DNA of 64,000 nt. Origin: Nakamurella alba. GTDB taxonomy: Bacteria > Actinomycetota > Actinomycetes > Mycobacteriales > Nakamurellaceae. Below the pieces are notes generated by a model. It saw only the letters and a list, made by a program, of their open reading frames with translations. It was not told the DNA's origin and searched no databases. The translations under genes and the position numbers were made by a program. The stretch spans positions 310,001 to 374,000 of the forward strand of contig NZ_WLYK01000008.1 of NCBI RefSeq assembly GCF_009707545.1. Reading direction: 5' to 3'. Below are positions 1-8,014 of the stretch, one piece after another. The first letter of the stretch is position 1. The number at the start of each line of letters is the position of its first letter.

Positions 1-1
1 C

Positions 2-1195
2 GGAGAGGACTCAGCCGGGCGGAGTGCCGCCGAAGGGAGTGCCGGCGACGCTCACGAGTTGAACCCTGCCGGTGCGGAGCCGGTCGACCGGGCCGTCGAC
101 AGTTCCGGGCGCAGCGCGGACGTGGGTGACGAGCGGGCCGTCGACCCAGGGTCCGGTCGTGACGAGATGTCGGTAGAAGGCGGCGAGACATCCTGCAGTG
201 GTGAAGGTTTCGGATCCGGTCCCGCGCAGGATCCACGGACCGACGACCCGCCACCGGACGAGGACGAACTTCATCACGACCAGGCCGACGCCGCCCAGGC
301 GCCGACCGGTTCGAACGACCCTGAGACCCGTTCCGGGGCAGCACTCACAGATCCAGATGCGGGCACGACCACCACGGTCGACCCTGACGAACAGGCGCCC
401 GGACCTGCCGGGCCCGCCGACACCGTCGTGGACGAGCTCGCCTGGGCGGCAGCCAAAGAAGCCAAGGAAGAAGCCCGTGCCCGCCGGGTCAGGGAGTTCG
501 CGACCCGACTCGGACCCCGCTGCCACCAGGAACGGCCCTGCGAGGACGCCCACGAGAACTGCACCCACCCGTTGATCAGCCCAGCACCCGGACCGCGCAC
601 CGTCCGCCGCGGACTGACCCCGCACCTGCTGCTCACCCTGTCCCTGGACACCTACGCCGAACTCGCCCAGCACCCCGGCCACCTCGAGCACTACGGCGCC
701 GTCTCACCCGACCTCGCCCGCACCATCGCCGCCCTGTTCACCTCCGTCCAACTCGTCATCATCGACCCCGCCACCGGCGCACCCGTCGGCGCGTCCAAGC
801 GCCGCTACGTGCCCTCCACCGACCTGGCCCGCAAGGTCCGCGCCCTGTCCCGCACCTGCTCCTGGTACGGCTGCAGCCGACCCGCCGAACGCTGCGACAC
901 CGACCACCACATCCCCTACAACCACGACGATCCCGACGCCGGCGGCGCCACCGACCTGTGCAACCTCGAGCCCTACTGCCGCTTCCACCACCGACTCAAG
1001 ACCCACACCGACTGGACCATCCGCAAGCACCCCGACCGCTCCGCCACCTTCACCACCGCCACCGGCCGCATCGCCGAGAAACCACCACCGGCCACCACCG
1101 ACCCCGGCGAATGGACCCACACCGACACCTGGATCACCACCACGACTGACGCCACAGAGCAGGTGACCGATGCCGACGAGCCACCCCCGTTCTGA
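2..1195 (+). CDS. HNH endonuclease of the DUF222/13E12 repeat family, 5' end outside window
   Basis: The frame is open to the left window edge, so the 5' end is missing; a TTG at 59 is the first in-window start. The C-terminal half carries the conserved end of DUF222 (about residues 190-260 counted from the TTG) followed by an HNH nuclease domain with Cys pairs CSWYGC and CRFHH flanking a TDHHIPY motif, as expected for a zinc-bound HNH fold. Such proteins are a multicopy actinobacterial family of predicted DNA nucleases, often called 13E12 repeat proteins. The first 150 in-window residues are acidic and low in complexity, and the third-position GC is lower at the very start. It overlaps nothing, but its 3' end abuts the CoA transferase. 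Family assignment is firm; activity is not. Confidence 0.8.
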   Translation, partial: GEDSAGRSAAEGSAGDAHELNPAGAEPVDRAVDSSGRSADVGDERAVDPGSGRDEMSVEGGETSCSGEGFGSGPAQDPRTDDPPPDEDELHHDQADAAQAPTGSNDPETRSGAALTDPDAGTTTTVDPDEQAPGPAGPADTVVDELAWAAAKEAKEEARARRVREFATRLGPRCHQERPCEDAHENCTHPLISPAPGPRTVRRGLTPHLLLTLSLDTYAELAQHPGHLEHYGAVSPDLARTIAALFTSVQLVIIDPATGAPVGASKRRYVPSTDLARKVRALSRTCSWYGCSRPAERCDTDHHIPYNHDDPDAGGATDLCNLEPYCRFHHRLKTHTDWTIRKHPDRSATFTTATGRIAEKPPPATTDPGEWTHTDTWITTTTDATEQVTDADEPPPF

Positions 1196-1241
1196 CCTGC
1201 CGACGGAGCGCAGGAGCGAGATCGGGTCTACCGTCCGCGGT

Positions 1242-2678
1242 GTGGACCAGATCGAGGCAGTCGAAGCGCTGTTCACCACGGCGTGGGTCGCGCTCTCCGG
1301 GTCTTCGCTGCCGGAGACCGCGCTGTCGGAGTCATCGACGGTCCCGGATGTCCGCTGGACCGGAGATGCGAGCCTGCCCTCCCGACTGCCGGTGCTCCCC
1401 GCGCTCGCGGCCACCATCGGCTGCTCCACCGCAGCCGCGGGGATCCTGTGGTCAGCTCGGGGCGGTCATCCCGGAAGCCCGGAGGTGAGCCTGGCCGACG
1501 CAGCCATCGCCGGGCGGAGCGAGCGGTACGCCCATCGCCTCGGGGAGTCGGTACCGGAGACGTTGTTCGCGCCGCTGTCCCGGTTCTGGCCGACGTCCGA
1601 CGGTTGGGTGCGGTTGCACACCAACTACCCCTGGCACCTCGAACGAGCGCTGACCGCACTCGATCTCGGACCAGAGAGCCCCGACTCGGACATCGTCGGA
1701 CAACGACTGCTCACCCGGACATCCACGGATTGGGAGGAACGCTTCGCCGCCGTCGGCGCGCTCTGCGCGGCGGTACGGACGCCGCAGGAGTGGGCGGCAC
1801 ACCCACAAGGCCGCGCCTCCGCCGATGCCCCACTCGTGGCCTGGGACCGGGCAGCGGGCCCCGCGAACACGACCCAGGCGCCACCGCCCCTCCCCGCTGC
1901 GGGAGTCAGAGTGCTGGACCTGACCCGGGTCATCGCCGGCCCCGTCGCCACCCGGACACTCGCGGCCTGGGGAGCCGACGTGCTCCGTATCGACCCGCCG
2001 CAGTACCCGGAACTCGAGGACGCCGCCGTCGACACCCTCTCCGGGAAACGCAGCGCCACCGTCGATCTCGCGGCCGGCAGAACAGTGCTTCACGAGCTGC
2101 TGAGCACGGCGGACGTCCTGGTGCACGGCTACCGTCCGGGCGCCCTCGACAGGTTCGGGCTGTCCGCGGCCGACCTCCGCGAGCGGTACCCGCACCTGGC
2201 GGTGATCTCCCTCTCCGCCTGGGGCACCTCTGGTCCATGGGCGGACCGGCGCGGGTTCGACTCGCTGGTCCAGGCCGCATCCGGACTCGCCGTCCTCGAA
2301 GCCGGTGGCCCCGACCGTCCGCCGGCCGCGCTCCCGGCGCAGGTGCTCGACCACGGCACCGGGTACCTGGCCGCGGCCGCCGCGATGCTCGCGATCGCCG
2401 ACCGGATCACCAGCGGACGCACCAGCCACGCCCGGCTCTCGCTCGCCACCACCGCCCGCTGGCTCACCGGAGTCGCAGCCCCCGCCGACAACGAACCGGC
2501 ACAGCCGCAATCGATTCCGAGAATGGTCACTCTGCAGGGCGCCACGACCGCGGTCGAGGTGGTGGCACCGCCCGGCAGTCTCGGCGACACTCTGCCCTGT
2601 TGGACATCGACGACGCGCCTGGGTGCCGATCGCCCGGAGTGGCTCAGCGACTCAGCCGCACCGGATCACGGGAGGTGA
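1242..2678 (+). CDS. CaiB/BaiF family (family III) CoA transferase-like protein
   Basis: Family III CoA transferases move CoA between carboxylic acids through an aspartate-linked anhydride. From about residue 220 the protein shows the typical segment GVRVLDLTRVIAGP, then ADVLRID, a GKRS turn, a DVLVHGYRPG stretch and the ISLSAWG/GPWADRRGFD region. The N-terminal 200 residues are a weaker half that resembles a second, degenerate transferase domain. GTG at 1242 is chosen because residues before it look non-coding; an ATG at 1170 in the same frame would overlap the HNH gene and cannot be excluded. No clear ribosome site precedes either start. The gene stands alone and converges on the ECF41 gene, overlapping it by 35 nt. 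Substrate unknown. Confidence 0.75.
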   Translation: MDQIEAVEALFTTAWVALSGSSLPETALSESSTVPDVRWTGDASLPSRLPVLPALAATIGCSTAAAGILWSARGGHPGSPEVSLADAAIAGRSERYAHRLGESVPETLFAPLSRFWPTSDGWVRLHTNYPWHLERALTALDLGPESPDSDIVGQRLLTRTSTDWEERFAAVGALCAAVRTPQEWAAHPQGRASADAPLVAWDRAAGPANTTQAPPPLPAAGVRVLDLTRVIAGPVATRTLAAWGADVLRIDPPQYPELEDAAVDTLSGKRSATVDLAAGRTVLHELLSTADVLVHGYRPGALDRFGLSAADLRERYPHLAVISLSAWGTSGPWADRRGFDSLVQAASGLAVLEAGGPDRPPAALPAQVLDHGTGYLAAAAAMLAIADRITSGRTSHARLSLATTARWLTGVAAPADNEPAQPQSIPRMVTLQGATTAVEVVAPPGSLGDTLPCWTSTTRLGADRPEWLSDSAAPDHGR

Positions 2679-3534
2679 GCTTGTCGGGATTGCGGACCAT
2701 GTAGATGCGGGACACCAGACCCTGGTAGGTCTCGAACACCGCCACCGTGTCGACCTCGCCGTTGAGCCGGAGCACCACGCCGGGCATCCCGTTGACCAGG
2801 ACGGTCTCGAAACTCGCTGCGGCGGTGGCCTTGCCGGCCAGACCGAGGATGAGTCGGCCCGCGTTGTCGCGACCGGACACCGGGCGCCGGGCAGCGGAAC
2901 GGATGCCGCCGCCGTCGCTGTGCACCACCACGTCCGGGGCCAGCACGTCCATCAGCTGCTCCAGCTCGCCGGTCGTCACCGCCGCCCAGAACCGTTCCAG
3001 CACCGACTGCACCTGCGCCGGATCCGTCTCGAACCGCGGCCGTCTCGCCTGCACCGCTTCCCGCGCCCGGTGCGCGATCTGCCGCACCGCCGCATCGGAA
3101 CGGCCGACCGCCTCGCCGATCTCGCCGTGCGCGAACCCGAACACCTCGCGCAGCACGAACACCGCCCGCTCCTGCGGTGACAGCGACTCCAGCACCAGCA
3201 GCATCGCCATCGACACCGACTCCGACATCACCACGTCGTCCGCCACATCGGGCGTGGTCAGCAGCGGCTCCGGCAGCCACGGCCCGACGTAGTCCTCCTG
3301 CCGCCGGGTCCGCGAGCGCACCGCGTTCAGCGCCAGCCTGGTCGCGATCCGCACCAGATACGCCCGCACGTCGTGGACTTCCTCAGGGCTCCCGTCATCA
3401 CCGCCGGGCCGCGACGACCACCGCAGCCAGGTCTCCTGCACCACGTCCTCGGCGTCCACCACCGACCCGGTGATCTCGTACGCCACCGTGAACAGCAGCC
3501 CACGATGCGCGGAGAACGGACCCGGATCGGTCAC
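2644..3534 (-). CDS. ECF41-group RNA polymerase sigma factor with C-terminal SnoaL-like domain
   Basis: This is an extracytoplasmic-function sigma factor with region 2 (about residues 10-75, containing DAEDVVQETWLRW) and region 4 (about 115-165, SPQERAVFVLREVF then a helix-turn-helix). A C-terminal SnoaL-like extension of about 110 residues carries the group hallmarks DGGG and NPDKL. In the ECF41 group this extension replaces a separate anti-sigma factor and tunes activity. Its ATG overlaps the stop of the upstream carboxymuconolactone-decarboxylase-like gene (ATGA), so the two are co-translated. ECF41 factors are known to sit beside such genes and control only that locus. A matching promoter lies upstream of the partner gene. 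Confidence 0.93.
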   Translation of the reverse strand: MTDPGPFSAHRGLLFTVAYEITGSVVDAEDVVQETWLRWSSRPGGDDGSPEEVHDVRAYLVRIATRLALNAVRSRTRRQEDYVGPWLPEPLLTTPDVADDVVMSESVSMAMLLVLESLSPQERAVFVLREVFGFAHGEIGEAVGRSDAAVRQIAHRAREAVQARRPRFETDPAQVQSVLERFWAAVTTGELEQLMDVLAPDVVVHSDGGGIRSAARRPVSGRDNAGRLILGLAGKATAAASFETVLVNGMPGVVLRLNGEVDTVAVFETYQGLVSRIYMVRNPDKLTSRDPVRLSR

Positions 3535-4139
3535 CGGACCGGCACCCGGCAGCTCTCCGAGAACCCCTGCGACGCGAGCCCCAGCGCCGCGTTGAACCGC
3601 GCCCGTTCGTTCTCCACGGAGATCATCTTGGTCAGCTCGACGAAGGCCCGCACGCCGAGCTCCTCCCGCAGCCGCCCGGCCAAGTCATCGGTCACCGTCG
3701 GCGGGGTCGCCGTCATCGCATCCGCGTACTCCAGCACGTCCCGCTCCAAGGGCGAGAACCGCTCCGATCCGCGCCACCGCGGCACCTCCGCCAGCAGCTC
3801 CGCGTCCAGGCCCAGCTTCACGAACTCGTGGAAGCCGAAGTCGATGCACCATTCGCACTCCACCCGGACCGCCGTCGCCAGCTCGGCGAGCGCCTTCAGC
3901 CGCGGATCGAGCGCCTTCGCCTTCGCGATCCGCTGCTCGAACGACACCACCGCGACCATCAGCCGCTTGTGGTGCACCAGCGCCAGTCCGGGATCCATCA
4001 CCTTCCCGTACGTCCGGCGCGAGTACCAGCCCAGTAGCTTGCCGAACACCCCACCGGGCAGCGTCAGCGGGATCCGGGCGCGGGAGCCCTGGACAGGCGC
4101 AGGAGCGGGGAAGACCGCACGGGGCAGCGGAGCAGCCAT
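3531..4139 (-). CDS. carboxymuconolactone decarboxylase/AhpD-like protein, ECF41 partner
   Basis: The product is a 202-residue protein of the AhpD/CMD superfamily, all-helical oligomers that include alkylhydroperoxidases. The region around ELATAVRVECEWCIDFGFHEF holds the CMD core; the superfamily's redox CxxC is reduced here to ECEWC, a C-x-x-C variant one residue away, followed by a histidine. ATG at 4139 is chosen over the longer open frame because an AAGAGGT ribosome site lies 5 nt upstream and the extra N-terminus has no family similarity. The gene is first in a two-gene operon with the ECF41 factor. By analogy with characterised ECF41 loci it is the main target of that sigma factor; its substrate is unknown. 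Confidence 0.82.
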   Translation of the reverse strand: MAAPLPRAVFPAPAPVQGSRARIPLTLPGGVFGKLLGWYSRRTYGKVMDPGLALVHHKRLMVAVVSFEQRIAKAKALDPRLKALAELATAVRVECEWCIDFGFHEFVKLGLDAELLAEVPRWRGSERFSPLERDVLEYADAMTATPPTVTDDLAGRLREELGVRAFVELTKMISVENERARFNAALGLASQGFSESCRVPVR

Positions 4140-4192
4140 GACGCACCTCTTCGTGCCGGTGGATCCCGGAGCGGGATCCGTTCGAGCATCAA

Positions 4193-4219
4193 GACACCGC
4201 GGATTCGTCGAACGTGACA
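4193..4219 (-). promoter_or_regulatory. candidate ECF41-dependent promoter
   Basis: On the minus strand TGTCACG (4219-4213), a 16-nt spacer and TGTC (4196-4193) lie 54 nt before the ATG of the CMD-like gene. The published ECF41 consensus is a TGTCACA-type -35 and a CGTC-type -10 with a spacer of about this length. The match supports autoregulation of the CMD/ECF41 operon. Confidence 0.6.
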
Positions 4220-4239
4220 GGGCCCCGGTGTGGCCACCA

Positions 4240-4731
4240 TCACTCCAGCATGGCAAGGACATCGCGCAGGGCAGCCTCGACGGCCGGGCGGCGCGACGCG
4301 GGCAGGTCGGCGATCAGCGAGCGTTCCAGATCGAGCTGGGCCGGCAGTGCCCGGTCGATGACATCCCGGCCGGCCTCCGTGAGATCGATCAGCGCGGCCC
4401 GGCCGTCGGCCGGATCCGGGTGCCGGACGACCAGGCCCCGGGTGGCCAGTGCCTTCAGCCGTTTGGTCACCGCAGCGCCCGACGCCGAGGTGGCATCGCG
4501 CAGCGCCCCCGGGGAGAGCGGCCCGCCGGTCCGGCGCAGGGCGGACAGAACGTCGAACTCGCCACGACCCAGTCCCAACCCCGCCAGCAGCTCGTCGCTG
4601 TGCCGGTTGATCACCGTCGCCGACCGCAGGATCCGGCCGATGATGCCGATCACCTCGACATCCAGGCCGGGTCGCAGCTCGAGCCACCGGGCCTGGATCG
4701 CATCCACCGCGTCGGGTGTCGAGGAACTCAC
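4240..4731 (-). CDS. MarR family transcriptional regulator
   Basis: This 163-residue protein has the MarR winged-helix layout: a dimerisation helix, then LGRGEFDVLSALRR, the recognition-helix segment (about residues 75-95), and a wing around VVRHPDPADGRAALIDLTEAG, the DxRD-like signature. It is divergent from the FUSC-like exporter, and a palindrome sits in the 52-bp gap, so it probably represses that exporter in response to a small aromatic or lipophilic ligand. The GTG at 4731 has no Shine-Dalgarno site. A TACGCT hexamer 6 nt upstream suggests a leaderless transcript. Confidence 0.85.
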   Translation of the reverse strand: MSSSTPDAVDAIQARWLELRPGLDVEVIGIIGRILRSATVINRHSDELLAGLGLGRGEFDVLSALRRTGGPLSPGALRDATSASGAAVTKRLKALATRGLVVRHPDPADGRAALIDLTEAGRDVIDRALPAQLDLERSLIADLPASRRPAVEAALRDVLAMLE

Positions 4732-4755
4732 ACGGGCAGCGTAGGACCACCGAAC

Positions 4756-4773
4756 TAGTTCACGGGTAAACTA
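4756..4773. promoter_or_regulatory. palindrome between MarR and FUSC genes, candidate MarR operator
   Basis: TAGTT (4756-4760) and AACTA (4769-4773) form an inverted repeat with an 8-nt centre, the size of a MarR dimer site. It overlaps TAAACT (4767-4772), a possible -10 for the exporter gene, and lies just upstream of the -10 candidate for the MarR gene, so one bound dimer could block both directions. Confidence 0.5.
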
Positions 4774-4783
4774 TCGAACCGTC

Positions 4784-5830
4784 ATGAGTCTGCTCAGAGA
4801 GTTCACGTCGGTCGGGCCGCACGCCGCGGCGCACCGGGTCGCCACCAGGGTTGCGGTGTCGATGGCGGTGCCCCTGGTCGTCCTGGTCGGGATCGGCCGG
4901 GCCGACCTCACGCTGTACGGCGCGTTCGGCGCCTTCTGCTCGCTCTACGGCCGGAACCGACCACGCCGGGCCCGGTTCCGCACCCAGGTCGCCGCCGGCA
5001 TCGCCTTCGTCGCCGCGGTGACGATCGGTGCGGCAGTGGCGATCTCGCCGGACCGGCAGTGGCTGGTGATCCCGGTCGCCGCCGTCGCGGCCGCTGTGAT
5101 CACCGCGCTGTCGCAGCGGCTGCGTTGGCATCCGCCGGGGGCGCTGTTCCACCTCTTCGCGCTGACCGCCTGCGCCTCGGTGCCGCAGACCCTGGCCCAC
5201 CTGCCGCTGGCGCTCGGGGTGGCGGTCGCCTCGGCGGTGGTGGCGCTGGGGATCGGGACCATCGGGCAGGCGCCGGGTCCGGCCGCGCCGGCTGCCCCCG
5301 GACAGATCAATGCCGTCGCGGCGGTGGAGGCGGGCATCGTGATCGCGGTTGCGGGGCTGGTGCCCACGGTCACCGGGCTGGGACATCCGTACTGGGCGAT
5401 GGTGGCGGCCGCCGCGGCCATCGGCGGCGCCGGCCGCACGGCGAGACTCGTCCGGGCCGGACACCGGGTGGCGGGGACGCTGGGCGGCCTGGCCATCGCC
5501 GCGATCGTGCTGCTGCCCGCACCCTCGGCACCGGTGCTGCTGGTCGTCGCCATCGCCGCGCAGCTCGGGGCGGAGCTCTTCGTCGGCCGCAACTACGGGC
5601 TCGCGCTGCTCTTCGTCACCCCGCTGGCGCTGGTCATGCTGCAGCTGGCACACCACGTCGACCCGCTGGTGCTGCTGCGGGATCGCTTGCTGGAGACGGT
5701 GATCGGTGCGGCGATCGGCATCGCTGCGACCCTGCTCCTGCACCGTGCCACCAGGCGGGACACTCAGTCGCCGAAAGCAGCCTCCACGGCGGCGGCGAAC
5801 GCGGCCATGGTCGGGAACTCCAGGTCGTAG
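4784..5830 (+). CDS. FUSC-family membrane protein, probable aromatic compound exporter
   Basis: The 348-residue product has roughly ten hydrophobic segments arranged as two similar halves, with a short soluble stretch around residue 170. This matches the FUSC/YccS/aromatic acid exporter fold (for example the segment DLTLYGAFGAFCSLYGR near residue 45 and FVGRNYGLALLFVTPLAL near residue 265). Such proteins export aromatic acids or fusaric acid-like compounds. It starts with ATG at 4784, with at most a very short leader after TAAACT. It is divergent from a MarR regulator, the usual arrangement for such pumps. Its 3' end overlaps the convergent HAD gene by 67 nt. Confidence 0.72.
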   Translation: MSLLREFTSVGPHAAAHRVATRVAVSMAVPLVVLVGIGRADLTLYGAFGAFCSLYGRNRPRRARFRTQVAAGIAFVAAVTIGAAVAISPDRQWLVIPVAAVAAAVITALSQRLRWHPPGALFHLFALTACASVPQTLAHLPLALGVAVASAVVALGIGTIGQAPGPAAPAAPGQINAVAAVEAGIVIAVAGLVPTVTGLGHPYWAMVAAAAAIGGAGRTARLVRAGHRVAGTLGGLAIAAIVLLPAPSAPVLLVVAIAAQLGAELFVGRNYGLALLFVTPLALVMLQLAHHVDPLVLLRDRLLETVIGAAIGIAATLLLHRATRRDTQSPKAASTAAANAAMVGNSRS

Positions 5831-6492
5831 CCCACCCCGTCGCCCGGTTCCCGGGTGGCGCCCCACCCGGGAGCGTCGTGCCGACGATTGATCCACACCG
5901 AGGCCAGGCCCTCCCGGTGGGCCGGTACGTGGTCGTGGTACAGGCTCTGCGCGACGTGCAGCAGCTCGTCACGGGCCACCCCGAGATCGTCGAGAGTGCC
6001 GGCCAGCGCGGTGAAGTGGGCCGGGCCCGGCTTGTAGCCGCCGACGTCCTGGGCGGTGATGACCGCCGTGAATTCACCGCGCAGCCGCAGGTTGCTGGCC
6101 GCGAAACCCGCGCGGTGCACGTTGGACAGGATGATCAGCCGGTAGCGGCGGGCCAGGGACGCCAGCGCGTCCGCGGAGTCCGGGAAGGCCGGCCAGTCCG
6201 GGACGGAAGCGCCGAGCCGGCCCGCCCACTCCGCCGACTCCGCCACCCCGAACGCCGTGCACACCCGGTCCATGGTCGCGGCGAGCACATCGGGATACAG
6301 CAGTGTCGGCTGCTCCGCCTCGACATCGGACTCGGCGGCGGCGAAGGCCTGCAGCAGCTCCTCGTCGGAGGCGACCACCCCGGCAGCGTCCGCCCACGGG
6401 CGCAGGACGGCAAGAATGCCGCTCTCCCAGTCGATCAGCGTGCCGTAGCAGTCGAAGCTCAGTGCCCGGAAGCGGGTCAGGTCCAGCGTCAC
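5764..6492 (-). CDS. HAD-superfamily hydrolase, haloacid dehalogenase type II-like
   Basis: The sequence has the HAD motifs in order: motif I SFDCYGTLIDWE with nucleophile Asp at residue 13, motif II LSN near residue 122, motif III Lys in GGYKPGP near 155, and a motif IV region near VWINRR. Length (242 residues) and the type II cap fit the L-2-haloacid dehalogenase subfamily, though many members are phosphatases of unknown substrate. The gene lies 9 nt downstream of the MBL-fold gene on the same strand and is probably cotranscribed with it. Confidence 0.82.
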   Translation of the reverse strand: MTLDLTRFRALSFDCYGTLIDWESGILAVLRPWADAAGVVASDEELLQAFAAAESDVEAEQPTLLYPDVLAATMDRVCTAFGVAESAEWAGRLGASVPDWPAFPDSADALASLARRYRLIILSNVHRAGFAASNLRLRGEFTAVITAQDVGGYKPGPAHFTALAGTLDDLGVARDELLHVAQSLYHDHVPAHREGLASVWINRRHDAPGWGATREPGDGVGYDLEFPTMAAFAAAVEAAFGD

Positions 6493-6501
6493 GCGCCCGC
6501 C

Positions 6502-7137
6502 TCAGAGCTCGAACGGAGTACCGCTCACCGGCACCTGCCAGGTCGCACCAGAAGGGCCCATCGTCTCGAACCGGCCGAAGTACGCGCCCACCGCGACCGG
6601 CGCGATCACCGCGTCGTGGATCGGGAAGGCATGGGCCGCACCGACCGCGCGGTGGAAGTCGATGGCCTCCTTGACCGCCATCCACGGCGCCGCGGCCGGC
6701 AGCGCCAGGACCTCCACCGGCACGTCCGGCACGTGCAGCGCGTCCCCGGGGTGGTACAGCCGTCCGCCGATCAGGAACGAGGCGTTGGGGATCACCGGCA
6801 GCTCGCGGTGGATGACCGCGTGGTCCCGGCCGTGCACGGTCACCGGCGTGCCCACGTCGAAGGCGTCGCCCGCCGACGCCGCGACAGCCTCCACCCCGCC
6901 CGCCACCAGCTTGCCCGCCGTCTCCGGGTCGGTGATCAGCCGGGCGTCCGGGTTGGCGGCCAGCAGCGCGGGCAGTGCCGCCATGTCCAGGTGGTCCGGG
7001 TGCTGATGGGTGACCAGCACGGCGGTCAGCCCGGTGACGCCCTGGAAGCCGTCCGAGAAGTTGCCGGGATCGATCAGGATGCGGGCGTCCGCGTCCTCCA
7101 CCAGCAGGCAGGAATGGCCGAACTTGGTGATCTGCAT
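6502..7137 (-). CDS. MBL-fold metal-dependent hydrolase
   Basis: This is a 211-residue metallo-beta-lactamase-fold protein of the UlaG/YycJ-like compact type. It has the metal-binding THQHPDHLD motif near residue 53, a GDALH motif and a late PIHDAV histidine. ATG at 7137 is preferred to the longer frame because a TAGCCT hexamer lies exactly 7 nt upstream and no Shine-Dalgarno is present, consistent with a leaderless message. It leads a probable two-gene unit with the HAD hydrolase. The substrate cannot be told from sequence. Confidence 0.82.
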   Translation of the reverse strand: MQITKFGHSCLLVEDADARILIDPGNFSDGFQGVTGLTAVLVTHQHPDHLDMAALPALLAANPDARLITDPETAGKLVAGGVEAVAASAGDAFDVGTPVTVHGRDHAVIHRELPVIPNASFLIGGRLYHPGDALHVPDVPVEVLALPAAAPWMAVKEAIDFHRAVGAAHAFPIHDAVIAPVAVGAYFGRFETMGPSGATWQVPVSGTPFEL

Positions 7138-7182
7138 ACCGCTGAGGCTATTCCCAGCCCCGGACCCCACCCGGCGCCGGGA

Positions 7183-7935
7183 TCAGTGCAGGATCAGCCA
7201 GGCCGCGACGAAGCCGAGCGAGTTGGTGGCCCAGTGCAACAGCATCGTGGTCTTCACGCCCTTGCCGAGCCGGGTCAGCGCGCACATCAGCACCCCGGCC
7301 ACGGTCATCGACACCACGGCCAGCACGGTCGCCCACACCTGGCTGCCGCCCAGCGCGTCGGCGACCGCCTGGTTGCCGGTTGCGATGCCGATCGACGGCA
7401 GGATGTGCCACAGACCGAACAGGAACGACGCGCCCAGCACCGGTCCCCAGCGCCAGCGGATCGCCGGGGAGGCGCCGAACAGCGCCGGCAGCACACCGCG
7501 GAAGGCGACCTCCTCCAGCACCACCGTGCCCAGCGGGATCCGCACCAGCACCTGGTAGAGCATCAGACCGACCCCGGCGTCGGCGGCCCGGGAGTCGAGG
7601 AACGCATCACGCGTCCCGGGCAGGATCATCCCGAGCGCGAAGATCAGCGCGGTGCCGGCCGCCAGCAGCAGGCCCACCCCGACCGGCCGGTGCCAGTGCC
7701 GGATGCCCAGCCCGACCGCCACCGGCCCGGCCCCGCCCCACTTCGCCACCAGCAGCAGCAGCACCGCCATGCCGAAGTTCCACGGCACGTAGGCCCAGCC
7801 GGGAAGCACCCGGTTGGACATGACGTTGCTCAGCACGAGCAGCAGGACCGCGACGGCCAGTGCGATCCACCGGTACCGACGCGCGTGCCGGACGTGGCGG
7901 ACCTGCGGCGCGGTCCGGACTCCGGATGTGGTCAT
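7183..7935 (-). CDS. CPBP-family intramembrane glutamic/metalloprotease (CAAX protease-like)
   Basis: The product is a 250-residue multi-spanning membrane protein carrying all CPBP motifs: EEVAFRG (motif 1, EExxxR), FGLWH (motif 2, FxxxH) and HWATN (motif 3, HxxxN). These residues form the active site in the Rce1/Abi family, which cleaves membrane-embedded or prenylated substrates. ATG at 7935 is chosen because the additional 93 residues of the longer frame run into the divergent acyltransferase gene. It is divergent from that gene across a 79-bp gap. Bacterial members often act in bacteriocin immunity or membrane stress; the role here is unknown. Confidence 0.85.
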   Translation of the reverse strand: MTTSGVRTAPQVRHVRHARRYRWIALAVAVLLLVLSNVMSNRVLPGWAYVPWNFGMAVLLLLVAKWGGAGPVAVGLGIRHWHRPVGVGLLLAAGTALIFALGMILPGTRDAFLDSRAADAGVGLMLYQVLVRIPLGTVVLEEVAFRGVLPALFGASPAIRWRWGPVLGASFLFGLWHILPSIGIATGNQAVADALGGSQVWATVLAVVSMTVAGVLMCALTRLGKGVKTTMLLHWATNSLGFVAAWLILH

Positions 7936-8014
7936 GGTCCTATGGTGGACCCGGAAGCCGTGCGGCGGGTGTGTCCCGTGGCAGCAGGGCGCGCGGGTGG
8001 GTGACGAGGTGGGC

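Noticed and set aside
2-1195. HNH gene as part of a mobile element or group I/II intron
   Set aside because: The DUF222-HNH type is a freestanding actinobacterial family; no terminal repeats, transposase or intron features are visible in the window.
5059-8004. 981-residue plus-strand open frame
   Set aside because: It covers four real genes in other frames or strands and has no recognisable domain.
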